From Arthrobacter sp. PGP41 (GTDB lineage Bacteria; Actinomycetota; Actinomycetes; Actinomycetales; Micrococcaceae): DNA of 64,000 bases. A program made the translations under genes and the position numbers. The stretch covers positions 992,001 to 1,056,000 of the forward strand of contig NZ_CP026514.1 in NCBI RefSeq assembly GCF_002953935.1. The letters run 5' to 3'. Positions 42,489 to 51,119 of this stretch are shown here, piece after piece; position 1 is the first letter of the stretch; every line of letters begins with the position of its first letter. The notes beneath the pieces were generated by a model that saw only the letters and a list, made by a program, of their open reading frames with translations, was not told where the DNA came from and searched no databases.

Positions 42489-43504
42489 TGTGCGTGCTCA
42501 TTGGTGTAGTAGAGATCGAGCGGCTTTTCCTGAAGGCCCGTGTTTTCGACAAGAATTTTTTGGGTTTCTTTCCAGTCTGATTCTTCCGTCACGCATGCAG
42601 GCTTCCCCTCGGTGGCCTTTGTGTGCAGCAGCGGGATAGTGGCCTCGATCTGCTTCAATGCCAGCTCCCTATCGAAGCGCGGCACACCTTTTACAAAGTG
42701 GTCGGCTGCCTTCGCTGGGTTCGCCACCACGAAATCGACAGACTCCTGCGTTGCTTTGATGAAGCGGTCGAGAAGCTCCTTGTTCTGGCTAGCCCAGCTC
42801 GTGTTGGTCACGATCGCCATGCTGAGCGTGTCCACGCCAAGTTTCGAGAACGAGAGATAGTCCATGTCTTTGCCCGAACTCTGCTCGACTGCGGGGAGCT
42901 GCAGGGTGTAGTAGCCGAGAAAAGCATCCGAGGCTCCTGTCAGTACCGAGTTCTGCTTCGCTGCGGGGTCGGACAGGCCCACCAATTTCACGTCGTCCTT
43001 GGACATACCGTTCTTCGCGAGGACTGCCGGAAATATTTGCGACAGCGAGTCGCCGGGCGTCACAGCCACCGTTTTTCCCGCCAAATCCCGGATCGATGAG
43101 ATGCCCGCGCCGGCCGGGAAAATGGCAGACATGGGGTTGCGCTGTGCCAGAACGCAGGCTGACTTGACGGGTAGCCCCTTGCCCACGCCACCCATCATTG
43201 TCCCTGCATCGACGAGACCTACCGGGTCGCTGCCGGATGCCACCAACTGCAATGTCGAGGCAGATCCTGTTCCTTCTTGCGGCTGGAGTTCAATGCCGTG
43301 CTTGGCATAAATGCCTTCGACCATTCCGGCAAAAAACCATGGATGGTCGGCCGCTTCAAATGTCCAGTTCAGGCGGATTGGCAGCTTGTCCAATCCCTTG
43401 GCCTCGGATCCGGACGGGTTTGAAGCCGGGGTGGCGCAGCCGCTCAAAGCCATAATGGCCGATGCTGCCAAGGCGGTGAACGTAACTTTTTTTCGTGCTT
43501 TCAC
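42485..43504 (-). CDS. NMT1/SsuA-type substrate-binding lipoprotein
   Basis: A 339-residue receptor with lipobox ALSGC (Cys23) and the NMT1/THI5-like fold (LPIRLNWTFEAADHPWFFAGMVEGIYAKHGIELQ). Such receptors bind pyrimidines, sulfonates or aromatic acids. With a catabolic operon around it, an organic acid is likely. It lies 39 bases after the permease gene. Confidence 0.93.
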   Translation of the reverse strand: MKARKKVTFTALAASAIMALSGCATPASNPSGSEAKGLDKLPIRLNWTFEAADHPWFFAGMVEGIYAKHGIELQPQEGTGSASTLQLVASGSDPVGLVDAGTMMGGVGKGLPVKSACVLAQRNPMSAIFPAGAGISSIRDLAGKTVAVTPGDSLSQIFPAVLAKNGMSKDDVKLVGLSDPAAKQNSVLTGASDAFLGYYTLQLPAVEQSSGKDMDYLSFSKLGVDTLSMAIVTNTSWASQNKELLDRFIKATQESVDFVVANPAKAADHFVKGVPRFDRELALKQIEATIPLLHTKATEGKPACVTEESDWKETQKILVENTGLQEKPLDLYYTNEHAQ

Positions 43505-43543
43505 GAGAACTCTCCGATGGGTTCTAGGGAATAAGGACTGTGG

Positions 43544-44407
43544 TTAGAGAGCAGGTCCGGTGGTGACCGCTGTCTCGGCGCGCTGGGATACGTGCCAGGG
43601 AATAGCAAGGCGTTCGATCAACGTCACCGTGTAGTAAACGATCAGACCGAGGACTGTGAGGATGACGATGGCCGCAAACAGCAAGGGCGTGTCCAGGTTC
43701 GCGTTCGCCCGCAATAGCAGGTAGCCGAGACCCTCCGTGGCTCCGACGAACTCCCCGACCACTGCTCCGACGACTGCCAACGTTATGGCAACCTTCAACC
43801 CGGAAAACAAGTGGGGTAAGGCGGCCGGGAGGCGTACCTTCGTGAAAATAGACCACTTGCCGCCACCCATCGACCTGACCATGCTGGCCATCTCGGGGCT
43901 GGAAGAGCGCAGGCCGGTCATAGTGTCAAGCAGGATCGGAAAGAAGCAGATCAAGAACGTGACCAGTACTTTGGGCACGATGCCGAAGCCGAACCAGACG
44001 ACGAAGAGCGGAGCCAGCGCAATCTTCGGTACGGTCTGTAGCAGAACAAGGAACGGATAGACGATCGTCTCGAACCACTTGAACGAGACGATCAGCATGG
44101 CCACGGGAACGCTAATGAGTACGGCGAGTATGAATCCGGTAAGGACCTCGAATGTGGTCACCAGCGTTGCATTCCACAGATCTGCCCGTTCGGTCCAAAG
44201 AGTGTTTGCCACTTCCGTGGGCAAAGGCAGGATGTACGTGGGGACTTTCAACGATGTCACCAGGACTTGCCAAAGAAGAACGGCGGCGATTCCTACCACC
44301 ACAGGCATGATCCAAGTCCGATGTTTACCCCAGGCCGCTGCAGCACGGCGTGTTCCGACAGGTCTGGATGCAGGCCGGGGTTGCCTGTCCGTAACGCTCA
44401 ATGTCAT
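43544..44407 (-). CDS. ABC permease, nitrate/taurine type
   Basis: A 287-residue permease with about six TM helices and the EAA-loop segment (SSPEMASMVRSMGGGKWSIFTKVRLPAALPHLFSGLK). It pairs with the ATPase and NMT1-type receptor. Located 30 bases after the NmrA-like gene. Confidence 0.93.
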   Translation of the reverse strand: MTLSVTDRQPRPASRPVGTRRAAAAWGKHRTWIMPVVVGIAAVLLWQVLVTSLKVPTYILPLPTEVANTLWTERADLWNATLVTTFEVLTGFILAVLISVPVAMLIVSFKWFETIVYPFLVLLQTVPKIALAPLFVVWFGFGIVPKVLVTFLICFFPILLDTMTGLRSSSPEMASMVRSMGGGKWSIFTKVRLPAALPHLFSGLKVAITLAVVGAVVGEFVGATEGLGYLLLRANANLDTPLLFAAIVILTVLGLIVYYTVTLIERLAIPWHVSQRAETAVTTGPAL

Positions 44408-44437
44408 TTGATTGCTTCCTGGCTTGTCGCGTCTGGG

Positions 44438-45454
44438 CTAGAACTGTCCATTGCGCTGTTGGAATTTTGTTGGTTTTCCTATCGTGGGTCCCTGCGCCTG
44501 TGTCCACTCAGATACTCGCTCGATCATCTGATGCAGAGTCACGGAGGGATAGCCGAACTCTCCCTGTAGTGCCGTTCCGTCCATGACATAGGCGGTTTCG
44601 TTTTCCTGGCCCTCGAAGGTCACTTCCTTGCCGAACCGCCGCCCGAATTGTTCGGCCAACCACCGGACAGAGACAATTTCCGGTCCTGTGATGTTCAGCT
44701 TCCGGGGAGGAGTCGAGGCAAGGTTCAGGCTGCGGATGGCATATTCGGCAACATCGCGCTGCCAGATAACGCTGGCATGGCTCATCTCCAGGCTTACCGG
44801 CTTCGAATCGAAAACCGTCTGGGCGATTTCCTGGAGGACCCCGTACCGGGTTTCGATCGAGTAACCGAGCCGGAAGATAAGCAGCGGGGTCTCATTCTTG
44901 AGGGCGAAGTGTTCGAATACCCGCTCCCGTCCCACGCAAGAAGCGGCGTATTCGCCGAGAGGACCTGGCGCGTCGGACTCTGTCGACCCGCCGTGGCGCA
45001 CATCGGCCATGGGGTAGGTCAGGAGTGTCGAGAAGGCCACGATCCTGGAGTCCCGAAACTTTTGGGCGACACGGCCCGGAAGGTACGAATTCATCATCCA
45101 GGTGAAGTGCTCGTTGCCCGTCGTCCCGAATTTGGCGCCGGCCATGTAAATGACATTTTTGGTGTCCGGCAGGGAGTCCAGTTGCTGGTCGTCGGTGAGA
45201 TCCACTGCCAAAGTCCTGACTCCATGAGAGTCAAGGAGGGTTCGGGTTTCGGGGTCCGAGAAACGGGCGATCCCGAAAACTTCCTTATTCAGGCCGGCCT
45301 TATCAATTGCCCGTTTCGCCATGATGGCGACGCTGGGGCCGACCTTTCCTCCGACGCCGAGTACCGCAATGTCTCCTTCTAGGGAGGCGATGTCCTGGAT
45401 CAGTTCTTCGGAAGGCGTCGTTAGATCGGATTCAATGTCGAGAGGAAAGTTCAT
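44438..45454 (-). CDS. NAD(P)-dependent epimerase/NmrA-like oxidoreductase
   Basis: A 338-residue extended-SDR-like protein. N-terminal dinucleotide motif variant IAVLGVGGKVGPSV; a YAASCVGRER segment stands where YxxxK is normal, so the catalytic Lys appears replaced. LNITGPEIVSVRWLAEQFG is typical of the group. AAGGAG precedes ATG 45454. First gene of the leftward island operon, divergent from the PucR-type regulator. It could be a reductase/epimerase or a non-catalytic binder. Confidence 0.78.
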   Translation of the reverse strand: MNFPLDIESDLTTPSEELIQDIASLEGDIAVLGVGGKVGPSVAIMAKRAIDKAGLNKEVFGIARFSDPETRTLLDSHGVRTLAVDLTDDQQLDSLPDTKNVIYMAGAKFGTTGNEHFTWMMNSYLPGRVAQKFRDSRIVAFSTLLTYPMADVRHGGSTESDAPGPLGEYAASCVGRERVFEHFALKNETPLLIFRLGYSIETRYGVLQEIAQTVFDSKPVSLEMSHASVIWQRDVAEYAIRSLNLASTPPRKLNITGPEIVSVRWLAEQFGRRFGKEVTFEGQENETAYVMDGTALQGEFGYPSVTLHQMIERVSEWTQAQGPTIGKPTKFQQRNGQF

Positions 45455-45553
45455 ATTTTCTCCTTGCGGGTTCACACACGTCTTCGTGCGTTGCTCCAAT
45501 GCTGACATGTGGAAAAGACCCAAAGAAGAGGGCAAACCCCCACCGTTGGGCGC

Positions 45554-45578
45554 TATCATATTGTGATGGTTTCACAAT
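45554..45578 (+). promoter_or_regulatory. -10-like box and inverted repeat over the regulator start codon
   Basis: TATCAT (45554-45559) is followed by ATTGTGA-TGGTT-TCACAAT (45560-45578), a perfect 7+7 repeat with a 5-base spacer that covers the ATG at 45566. The -10-to-ATG spacing of six bases suggests a leaderless mRNA, and no ribosome site is seen. The repeat is a likely autoregulatory operator. Confidence 0.55.
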
Positions 45579-46777
45579 CAGGGGCTCGCAGGTATGATCC
45601 GGACATTGCACGCCTGACGTCCGAAGTGGTGGACCTGATCTGGAACGAGCTGCCCGGATACTCGGCCGATAAGTTGCAGAAGCCGGATCTGATCAGGTCT
45701 GTGGAACGCTACGTTAGGCTCACCATCAACGTGCTGCGACGCGGCGAAACGCCCACATTCGGCGAGCTTGCGATAGAGAGTGATCTCGGAAGCCGGCGTG
45801 CGAAGCAGAATGTCCCATTGGAATCGGTCATTCTGGCGTTCCGCGTGACTGAACGGGTCCTCCTGCTGGATGTCTTGTCGGACCGCCATCGGTGGCCGCT
45901 AAAGTTGACCCGGCATTATGCGGATTTGGTAATTGACACGTTTGACCGACTTTCCCAGCACACGGTCAATTCATATCGTGAGACCTACTCCGTGCTGGAG
46001 TCGCTGCATGAACGCGCGCAGAGCGACTTGATGGATGCGCTCATAAGCGGTATCGCGCTTCATCCCGCGCAATTGTCGACGTGGGCGCAGATGCTTTCGG
46101 TGGAGCCCGGCCGCCCATACCTGGCGGTGGCCATAGCGACCGAGGGAGAAAAGGACCCTTTGAAGGCGCTTCGCCTGCGGACCAGGTTCACGCTTGCCCT
46201 GCAGCCGTCCGCTGTAGGGCCGGTCCTGTTCGGAGGAACCTCGGCAGCGCAAGTCGGCTTATTTTCTCCCGCTGGCCCGGTTGCCAGAGTGATCGAAAAT
46301 TTAAAGTCGACCATCGCAGGGCTTCACTGGGACGGGCGCCTCATCGTCGGTGTCGGCACTGTCGGCGAGGATCTCGCAAGTGCTGGCTCGTCTTGTCTTG
46401 AAGCCTTGTCGGCCGCGGATGTGGGCATGCGCCAAGAGCGGCGGCAAGCCGTAGTCACTTATGAAGCCGTCTTGGTGGACTCTTTGCTGTTGGACCGGGC
46501 TAAGACCGCCGATGCTTTGATGGCCACCCGATTGCGGCGGCTGGAAGACCACCCGCATCTACTGGAGACACTCCAGGCCCTGGTAGACAATGACTTCTCT
46601 CAATCCAAAACTGCGAGGAGCCTCTTTGTGCACATCAACACAGTGGCCCACCGACTGAAAAAGATACAGACTTTGACCGGGTACGATCCGCTACGGCTAA
46701 ATGACCTGCTGGAACTTGCCCTGGCTATTCGCTACCGCAATCTCACGCGAGGGGATGCGGCTGGGGCGGATCACTGA
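45566..46777 (+). CDS. PucR/CdaR-family transcriptional regulator
   Basis: A 403-residue regulator: an N-terminal helical sensing domain, a GGDEF-like middle region and a C-terminal HTH of the PucR type (LLETLQALVDNDFSQSKTARSLFVHINTVAHRLKKIQ). Members activate catabolic genes for purines, aromatics or amino acids. Start ATG 45566 lies within an inverted repeat. Divergent from the island operon and thus its probable controller. Confidence 0.9.
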   Translation: MVSQSGARRYDPDIARLTSEVVDLIWNELPGYSADKLQKPDLIRSVERYVRLTINVLRRGETPTFGELAIESDLGSRRAKQNVPLESVILAFRVTERVLLLDVLSDRHRWPLKLTRHYADLVIDTFDRLSQHTVNSYRETYSVLESLHERAQSDLMDALISGIALHPAQLSTWAQMLSVEPGRPYLAVAIATEGEKDPLKALRLRTRFTLALQPSAVGPVLFGGTSAAQVGLFSPAGPVARVIENLKSTIAGLHWDGRLIVGVGTVGEDLASAGSSCLEALSAADVGMRQERRQAVVTYEAVLVDSLLLDRAKTADALMATRLRRLEDHPHLLETLQALVDNDFSQSKTARSLFVHINTVAHRLKKIQTLTGYDPLRLNDLLELALAIRYRNLTRGDAAGADH

Positions 46778-46815
46778 GCCGGCGAGAAGACCTTTTTATT
46801 AGTCGGGACAGGCCT

Positions 46816-47565
46816 CTAATGAGCCGCCTTCTTTAGTCCCATGAACATCGTCCGGTGCAGGATATCCACGTGCTTCCGGGCGACCTCGACGGCGTCCTGA
46901 ACGTCTCCGGCGCGGAGGGCTGCCACCAGGGCGATGTGGTCCTGGTTGGACTTGTGCAGCTTCTCGATCGGGTAAGGGATGAAGTAGTCGTAGAGCTCGG
47001 CGAGCGTCTCGTGATAAACCTCGACGGCGGAGTCCAGGCATGACGCAGTACCCACCAGTTCATGGAACTGCTCGTCCATCCGGTGGTAGTAGGACCAGTC
47101 GGTCGCCTCGGCCATTTCCCGGGTCAGCCGCTCCAGCTCATCCAGCTGCTCAGCGGTGGCGTTGACTGCCGCGTAGTGCGTCACGGCGCATTCAAACAAA
47201 AGCCGCCGGTCCACCAGCCGGTTCACCGCCTGGGATTCGGCGGGGGATGCCGACAGTGAGGCCAGAACATCAGTAGGCGGCGCATCCGCCACGAACGTCC
47301 CGCCGGCCCGGCCGCGCCGGCGCACCACCACGCCCTGCTCCGCCAGGCTTGCCAGAGCACGGCGGGCAGTGATGGGGCTGACCGAGAGGCCCAGGGCAAC
47401 TTCCTCCTGGTCCGGCAGCCGCTCACCCGGTTTCAAGAGCCCCAACGAAATCGCCATCCCGATCCGCATCCGCACGGCGTCCATGGCACTGCGGCGCTCC
47501 ATCCCGGGCATCCTGCCGGCGCCGAGGCGCGGGGGTTCAACGGTGTCCTCCAGCTGACGGGTCAT
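46816..47565 (-). CDS. GntR/FadR-subfamily regulator (FCD domain)
   Basis: A 249-residue regulator with an N-terminal winged HTH (MAISLGLLKPGERLPDQEEVALGLSVSPITARRALASLAEQGVV) and a C-terminal FCD ligand domain (DRRLLFECAVTHYAAVNA, SYYHRMDEQFHELVG with a metal-binding His/Asp pattern). Divergent from the nitrilase-permease-nitrilase genes, with a palindrome in between. ATG 47565 chosen. Confidence 0.92.
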   Translation of the reverse strand: MTRQLEDTVEPPRLGAGRMPGMERRSAMDAVRMRIGMAISLGLLKPGERLPDQEEVALGLSVSPITARRALASLAEQGVVVRRRGRAGGTFVADAPPTDVLASLSASPAESQAVNRLVDRRLLFECAVTHYAAVNATAEQLDELERLTREMAEATDWSYYHRMDEQFHELVGTASCLDSAVEVYHETLAELYDYFIPYPIEKLHKSNQDHIALVAALRAGDVQDAVEVARKHVDILHRTMFMGLKKAAH

Positions 47566-47604
47566 ATCCGCTACTTTACGGCCCACGCCGGCCCTCTTCC
47601 CTTT

Positions 47605-47625
47605 ATTGGATCATTCTGATCTAAT
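47605..47625. promoter_or_regulatory. palindromic candidate GntR operator
   Basis: ATTGGATCA-TTC-TGATCTAAT: 8 of 9 paired positions match, in the 96-base gap between the GntR regulator and nitrilase 1. TAATAT at 47622-47627 could be a -10 box, which would put the operator on the promoter. Confidence 0.6.
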
Positions 47626-47661
47626 ATAACCCGGATCACACCCCAACGCGGAGAAAAACCC

Positions 47662-48540
47662 ATGCAACGCATCCTTCCCCTCGTCGCGGCCCAAGCAAGG
47701 CCCCGGCTCATCGGCGAACCCGTTTCGGCCTTCGCCGATGAGGTCAAAGGAGCCCTCGAAGCCCAGCCGCATAGCAAGCTCGTCGTCTTCCCCGAGCTGC
47801 ACCTCTTCGGCGACGAAAACCCCGACCTGCAGCGCACGGAAATCCTTCAAGAATCCGCCGAACCGCTGGACGGACCAAGAGTCAAAGAACTCAAACAGCT
47901 CGCGAAAGACCTCAACATCTGGCTGGTCCCGGGCAGCGTCTGCGAACGCGGCCCCGAAGGACAGCTCTTTAACACCCAGCTGGTCCTGTCCCCGGAAGGG
48001 GAGCTCGCCGGCTACTACCGGAAGATCTTCCCCTGGCGCCCGTTCGAGCCCTACGACCCCGGCGACAAGTTCACCACCGTGGACCTGCCCGGCATCGGCA
48101 GGGTGGGCCTGAACATCTGCTACGACGCCTGGTACCCGGAGGTCTCCCGCCAGCTCGCCTGGATGGGTGCCGACGTGATCCTCAACGTCGTCAAAACCAC
48201 CACCCCTGACCGCAAACAGGAACTGATCCTGGCCAAGGCCAACGCCATCGTGAACCAGGTGTTTATGGTCAGCGTCAACTGCGCCGGCCCCACCGGCCAG
48301 GGCAGGAGCATCATCGTGGACCCGGAGGGCAACACCCTCGCCGAGGCGCCCGACGACGCACCCCGGCTGCTCACCGCGGAACTGGACCTGGCCGCCGTCG
48401 ACCGCGTCCGCACGCACGGCACGGAGAACCTCAACCGCCCCTGGTCGCAGTTCCGCGAGGGGGAGCCCGCCGTCGAACTTTCCGTCTACCAAGGCCGGAT
48501 CAATCCGTCCACCTGGACACCGCCGTCCTACAAGCCCTAA
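47662..48540 (+). CDS. carbon-nitrogen hydrolase (nitrilase superfamily) 1
   Basis: A 292-residue cytoplasmic amidase/nitrilase. Catalytic triad Glu45 (VVFPELH), Lys121 (YYRKIFPW), Cys153 (NICYDAWYPE). GGAGA precedes the ATG. First gene of a three-gene unit; 9 bases before the permease gene. It probably hydrolyses an imported amide, carbamoyl compound or nitrile. Confidence 0.93.
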   Translation: MQRILPLVAAQARPRLIGEPVSAFADEVKGALEAQPHSKLVVFPELHLFGDENPDLQRTEILQESAEPLDGPRVKELKQLAKDLNIWLVPGSVCERGPEGQLFNTQLVLSPEGELAGYYRKIFPWRPFEPYDPGDKFTTVDLPGIGRVGLNICYDAWYPEVSRQLAWMGADVILNVVKTTTPDRKQELILAKANAIVNQVFMVSVNCAGPTGQGRSIIVDPEGNTLAEAPDDAPRLLTAELDLAAVDRVRTHGTENLNRPWSQFREGEPAVELSVYQGRINPSTWTPPSYKP

Positions 48541-48549
48541 GGAAACACC

Positions 48550-49899
48550 GTGACAACCACCCTCACCCGCACGCTGAAGCTGCCCTCGCTGGTCCTGTTC
48601 GGGCTGGCGTACCTGACCCCCATCATCGTCCTGGGGATCTTCGGCATCATCGCCGAAACCACCGGCGGCGCCGCGCCCGCCGCGTACCTCGTGGCGCTCG
48701 TGGCCATGCTGTTCACCGCGCACAGCTACGGCCGGATGGCCATCGCCCACCCCGTGGCTGGCTCCGCCTACACCTACGTCCGCCGCTCCATTGATTCCCG
48801 CATCGGGTTCCTGGTGGGCTGGGCCGTGCTGCTGGACTACCTCTTCCTGCCCATGGTCATCTGGCTCATCGGCGGCTCCTACCTGAGCGCCCAGTTCCCC
48901 GGGATCCCCATCGGCGTCTGGATCGTGGGCTTCATCCTCATCACCACGCTGCTGAACATCCTGGGCATCAAGGTGGCGGACAAGGCCAACTACGTCCTGA
49001 TGGCATTCCAGCTGCTGGTCCTGGTGTTCTTCGTGGCGCTGGCCATCGGCAGCGTGGTGTCCGCCAACGGCGCCGGGGGACTGGCCAGCGGCCAGCCCTT
49101 CTTCAATGACACCGCCAGCTTCACCACCATCTCCGCCGGCGCCGCCATCGCCGCGTACTCGTTCCTGGGGTTCGACGCCGTCACCACCCTCACCGAGGAA
49201 ACCATCGACCCGCGCCGGACCGTGCCGCGCGCCATCATGCTCGTGGCCCTGATCGGCGGCGGCATCTTCGTGGCCGTCTCCTACGTGACCCAGCTCGTCC
49301 ACCCCGGCGGGGTGTTCGAGGATTCGGCGTCCGGGGCCAGCTCCATCGCCCTGCAGATCGGCGGGCAGCTGTTCGGTGCCGTGTTCCTGGCCGGCCTGGT
49401 GGTGGCGCAGTTCGCCTCCGGCCTCGCCGCGCAGGCCAGCGCCTCCCGCCTGCTGTACGCGATGGGCCGCGACTCCGTCCTGCCCAAGGCGGTCTTCGGC
49501 CGGCTCAGCGAGAAGTTCCACACCCCGGTGGCGAACCTGGTGATCACCGGCGTCGTGGGCCTGATTGCGATCTTCCTGGACGTGGCGACGTCGACGTCGT
49601 TCATCAACTTTGGTGCCTTCACCGCCTTCACGCTGGTGAACGCCGCGGTGGTGTTCCACTATGTGCGCCAGTGCCGGGCCGGGCAGCAGCTGAACCCGGT
49701 GTCTTACGTGGTGGTCCCGGTGATCGGCGCCGTCATCTGCGCCTATCTGCTCTCCCGGCTGGACAGCAACGCCATTACGCTGGGACTGTCCTGGCTGGTG
49801 CTGGGCGTGATTGTCCTGGCCCTGATCACGCGGGGCTTCAAGGCGGCGCCGCCGGAGATGGCGGCGACCGAGAAGGCAACGGTCGAGGCGGCTGCCTGA
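48550..49899 (+). CDS. APC-family permease
   Basis: A 449-residue, 12-TM amino acid/polyamine-type permease (GLAYLTPIIVLGIFGIIAETT, HPVAGSAYTYVRRS, AYSFLGFDAVTTLTEET). GTG 48550 follows AAGGAAAC. Between two nitrilase-family genes and under the GntR regulator, it likely imports their nitrogenous substrate (an amine, amide or ureide). Confidence 0.92.
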   Translation: MTTTLTRTLKLPSLVLFGLAYLTPIIVLGIFGIIAETTGGAAPAAYLVALVAMLFTAHSYGRMAIAHPVAGSAYTYVRRSIDSRIGFLVGWAVLLDYLFLPMVIWLIGGSYLSAQFPGIPIGVWIVGFILITTLLNILGIKVADKANYVLMAFQLLVLVFFVALAIGSVVSANGAGGLASGQPFFNDTASFTTISAGAAIAAYSFLGFDAVTTLTEETIDPRRTVPRAIMLVALIGGGIFVAVSYVTQLVHPGGVFEDSASGASSIALQIGGQLFGAVFLAGLVVAQFASGLAAQASASRLLYAMGRDSVLPKAVFGRLSEKFHTPVANLVITGVVGLIAIFLDVATSTSFINFGAFTAFTLVNAAVVFHYVRQCRAGQQLNPVSYVVVPVIGAVICAYLLSRLDSNAITLGLSWLVLGVIVLALITRGFKAAPPEMAATEKATVEAAA

Positions 49900-49954
49900 G
49901 TCCGTTTCGTTTGTAGTTTGTAGTGTGGCCGGTGGGCCGAGGGAAGGAACTCTT

Positions 49955-50734
49955 GTGCGGATAGCGCTGGGGCAGCTGGAGTCGGGCGCCGACATCCGGG
50001 CCAACATCGCCGCGATCGACAGGTTCGCCGCCGAGGCAGCGCACGACGGCGCCGCGTTGATCGCATTCCCGGAGTACGCCACCTACGAGAAGAAGAAGGT
50101 GGACGCGACCTTCCCCGCGGTGGCCGAGCCGCTGGACGGCCGCGTCTGCCGGGAGCTCGCTGACATCGCCCGCCGCCACCGCATCGCGCTGGTGGCGGGC
50201 GTGGTGGAGACCTCGGAGGAGTCGGGCAGGGCATACAACACGCTGGTGGCTTTCGGGCCCGACGGCGGCCGGCTGGCTTCCTACCGAAAGATCCACCTTT
50301 TCGACGCGCAGGGCTTCGGGGAGTCGGAGTTCATCAAGCCTGGCCCGTCTACCGCGCCGGTGGTGTTCGAGCACGGGGGAGTGCGGTTCGGGCTGATGAC
50401 CTGCTACGACCTGCGGTTCCCCGAGCTGGCCCGGTCGCTGGCCGACGCCGGCGCGCAGGTTTTGCTGGTCTGCTCGTCCTGGGTGCCGGGCGAGCACAAG
50501 ACGGAGCAGTGGCTGGCGCTGAACGCGGCGCGGGCAATCGAGAACAGCGTGTACGTCGCGGGCGTGTGCCAGGCGCCGCCAGTGTCCGTGGGCAGAAGTG
50601 TGCTGATGGACCCAATGGGTGTTGTGGAAGCGGACCTTGGGTTGGATCCCCGGGTGCGGACGGTGGAAGTTTCGCTGGAGACGGTGGACCGCGTCCGGGA
50701 GTCGTTTCCGATGTTCCGGCAGCGGCGGCTTTAG
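49955..50734 (+). CDS. carbon-nitrogen hydrolase (nitrilase superfamily) 2
   Basis: A 259-residue hydrolase, shorter and closer to omega-amidase/deaminated-glutathione amidase. Triad Glu40 (AFPEYAT), Lys112 (YRKIHLFD), Cys150 (MTCYDLRFPEL). GTG 49955 follows AAGGAA. It probably completes amide hydrolysis begun by nitrilase 1. Confidence 0.93.
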   Translation: MRIALGQLESGADIRANIAAIDRFAAEAAHDGAALIAFPEYATYEKKKVDATFPAVAEPLDGRVCRELADIARRHRIALVAGVVETSEESGRAYNTLVAFGPDGGRLASYRKIHLFDAQGFGESEFIKPGPSTAPVVFEHGGVRFGLMTCYDLRFPELARSLADAGAQVLLVCSSWVPGEHKTEQWLALNAARAIENSVYVAGVCQAPPVSVGRSVLMDPMGVVEADLGLDPRVRTVEVSLETVDRVRESFPMFRQRRL

Positions 50735-51119
50735 GGGTAAGGCCCTCGGCGAGAGCTGCGAACCCAGGCAGCCGCCCCTTCTCCGTCTATACCGGCCAAG
50801 ACCAACGGGCGGTAAAGACAAAGACGATAAGTGCCCGCCGCCCCTGCACCACGTCGGAAACATGCAAGGCCCTCGCTGAGTGAGCAAGGGCCTTGCCGTT
50901 CGGTACTCCTGGCTACCAACCTTGTGAACCGTAAGACCAATCTAACTGCCCTTGCTCAGCAATGACTCAAGATTGATCATCAAAATATCCAAGAATTACA
51001 TGTCTTCATGATGAAGTTCGATGCTCTTATGTACCTGTGGCTCGTACTGCTCGTGGGTCGCTTTCCGGTTGCCATCGTGTCGGACTGCGTTCACTGCTAC
51101 GTGTAGGCATAATTGCGGC
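50735..51119. other. intergenic stretch with one hairpin
   Basis: 385 bases without a credible gene. It holds the hairpin at 50864-50896, and from about 50940 the DNA becomes AT-rich (ATGACTCAAGATTGATCATCAAAATATCC). A CATAAT box (51108-51113) precedes the EcsC start by six bases, suggesting a leaderless or very short-leader promoter. Confidence 0.5.
50864..50896 (+). terminator. hairpin, probable terminator of the nitrilase operon
   Basis: Perfect 10-bp arms GCAAGGCCCT (50864-50873) and AGGGCCTTGC (50887-50896) with a 13-base loop, 130 bases after nitrilase 2. There is no T run, so termination efficiency is uncertain. Confidence 0.6.

Noticed and set aside
45562..45576. CRP-type site TGTGA...TCACA at the PucR-type regulator start
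   Set aside because: The spacer is 5 bases, not the 6 of CRP sites, so a local regulator is more likely.
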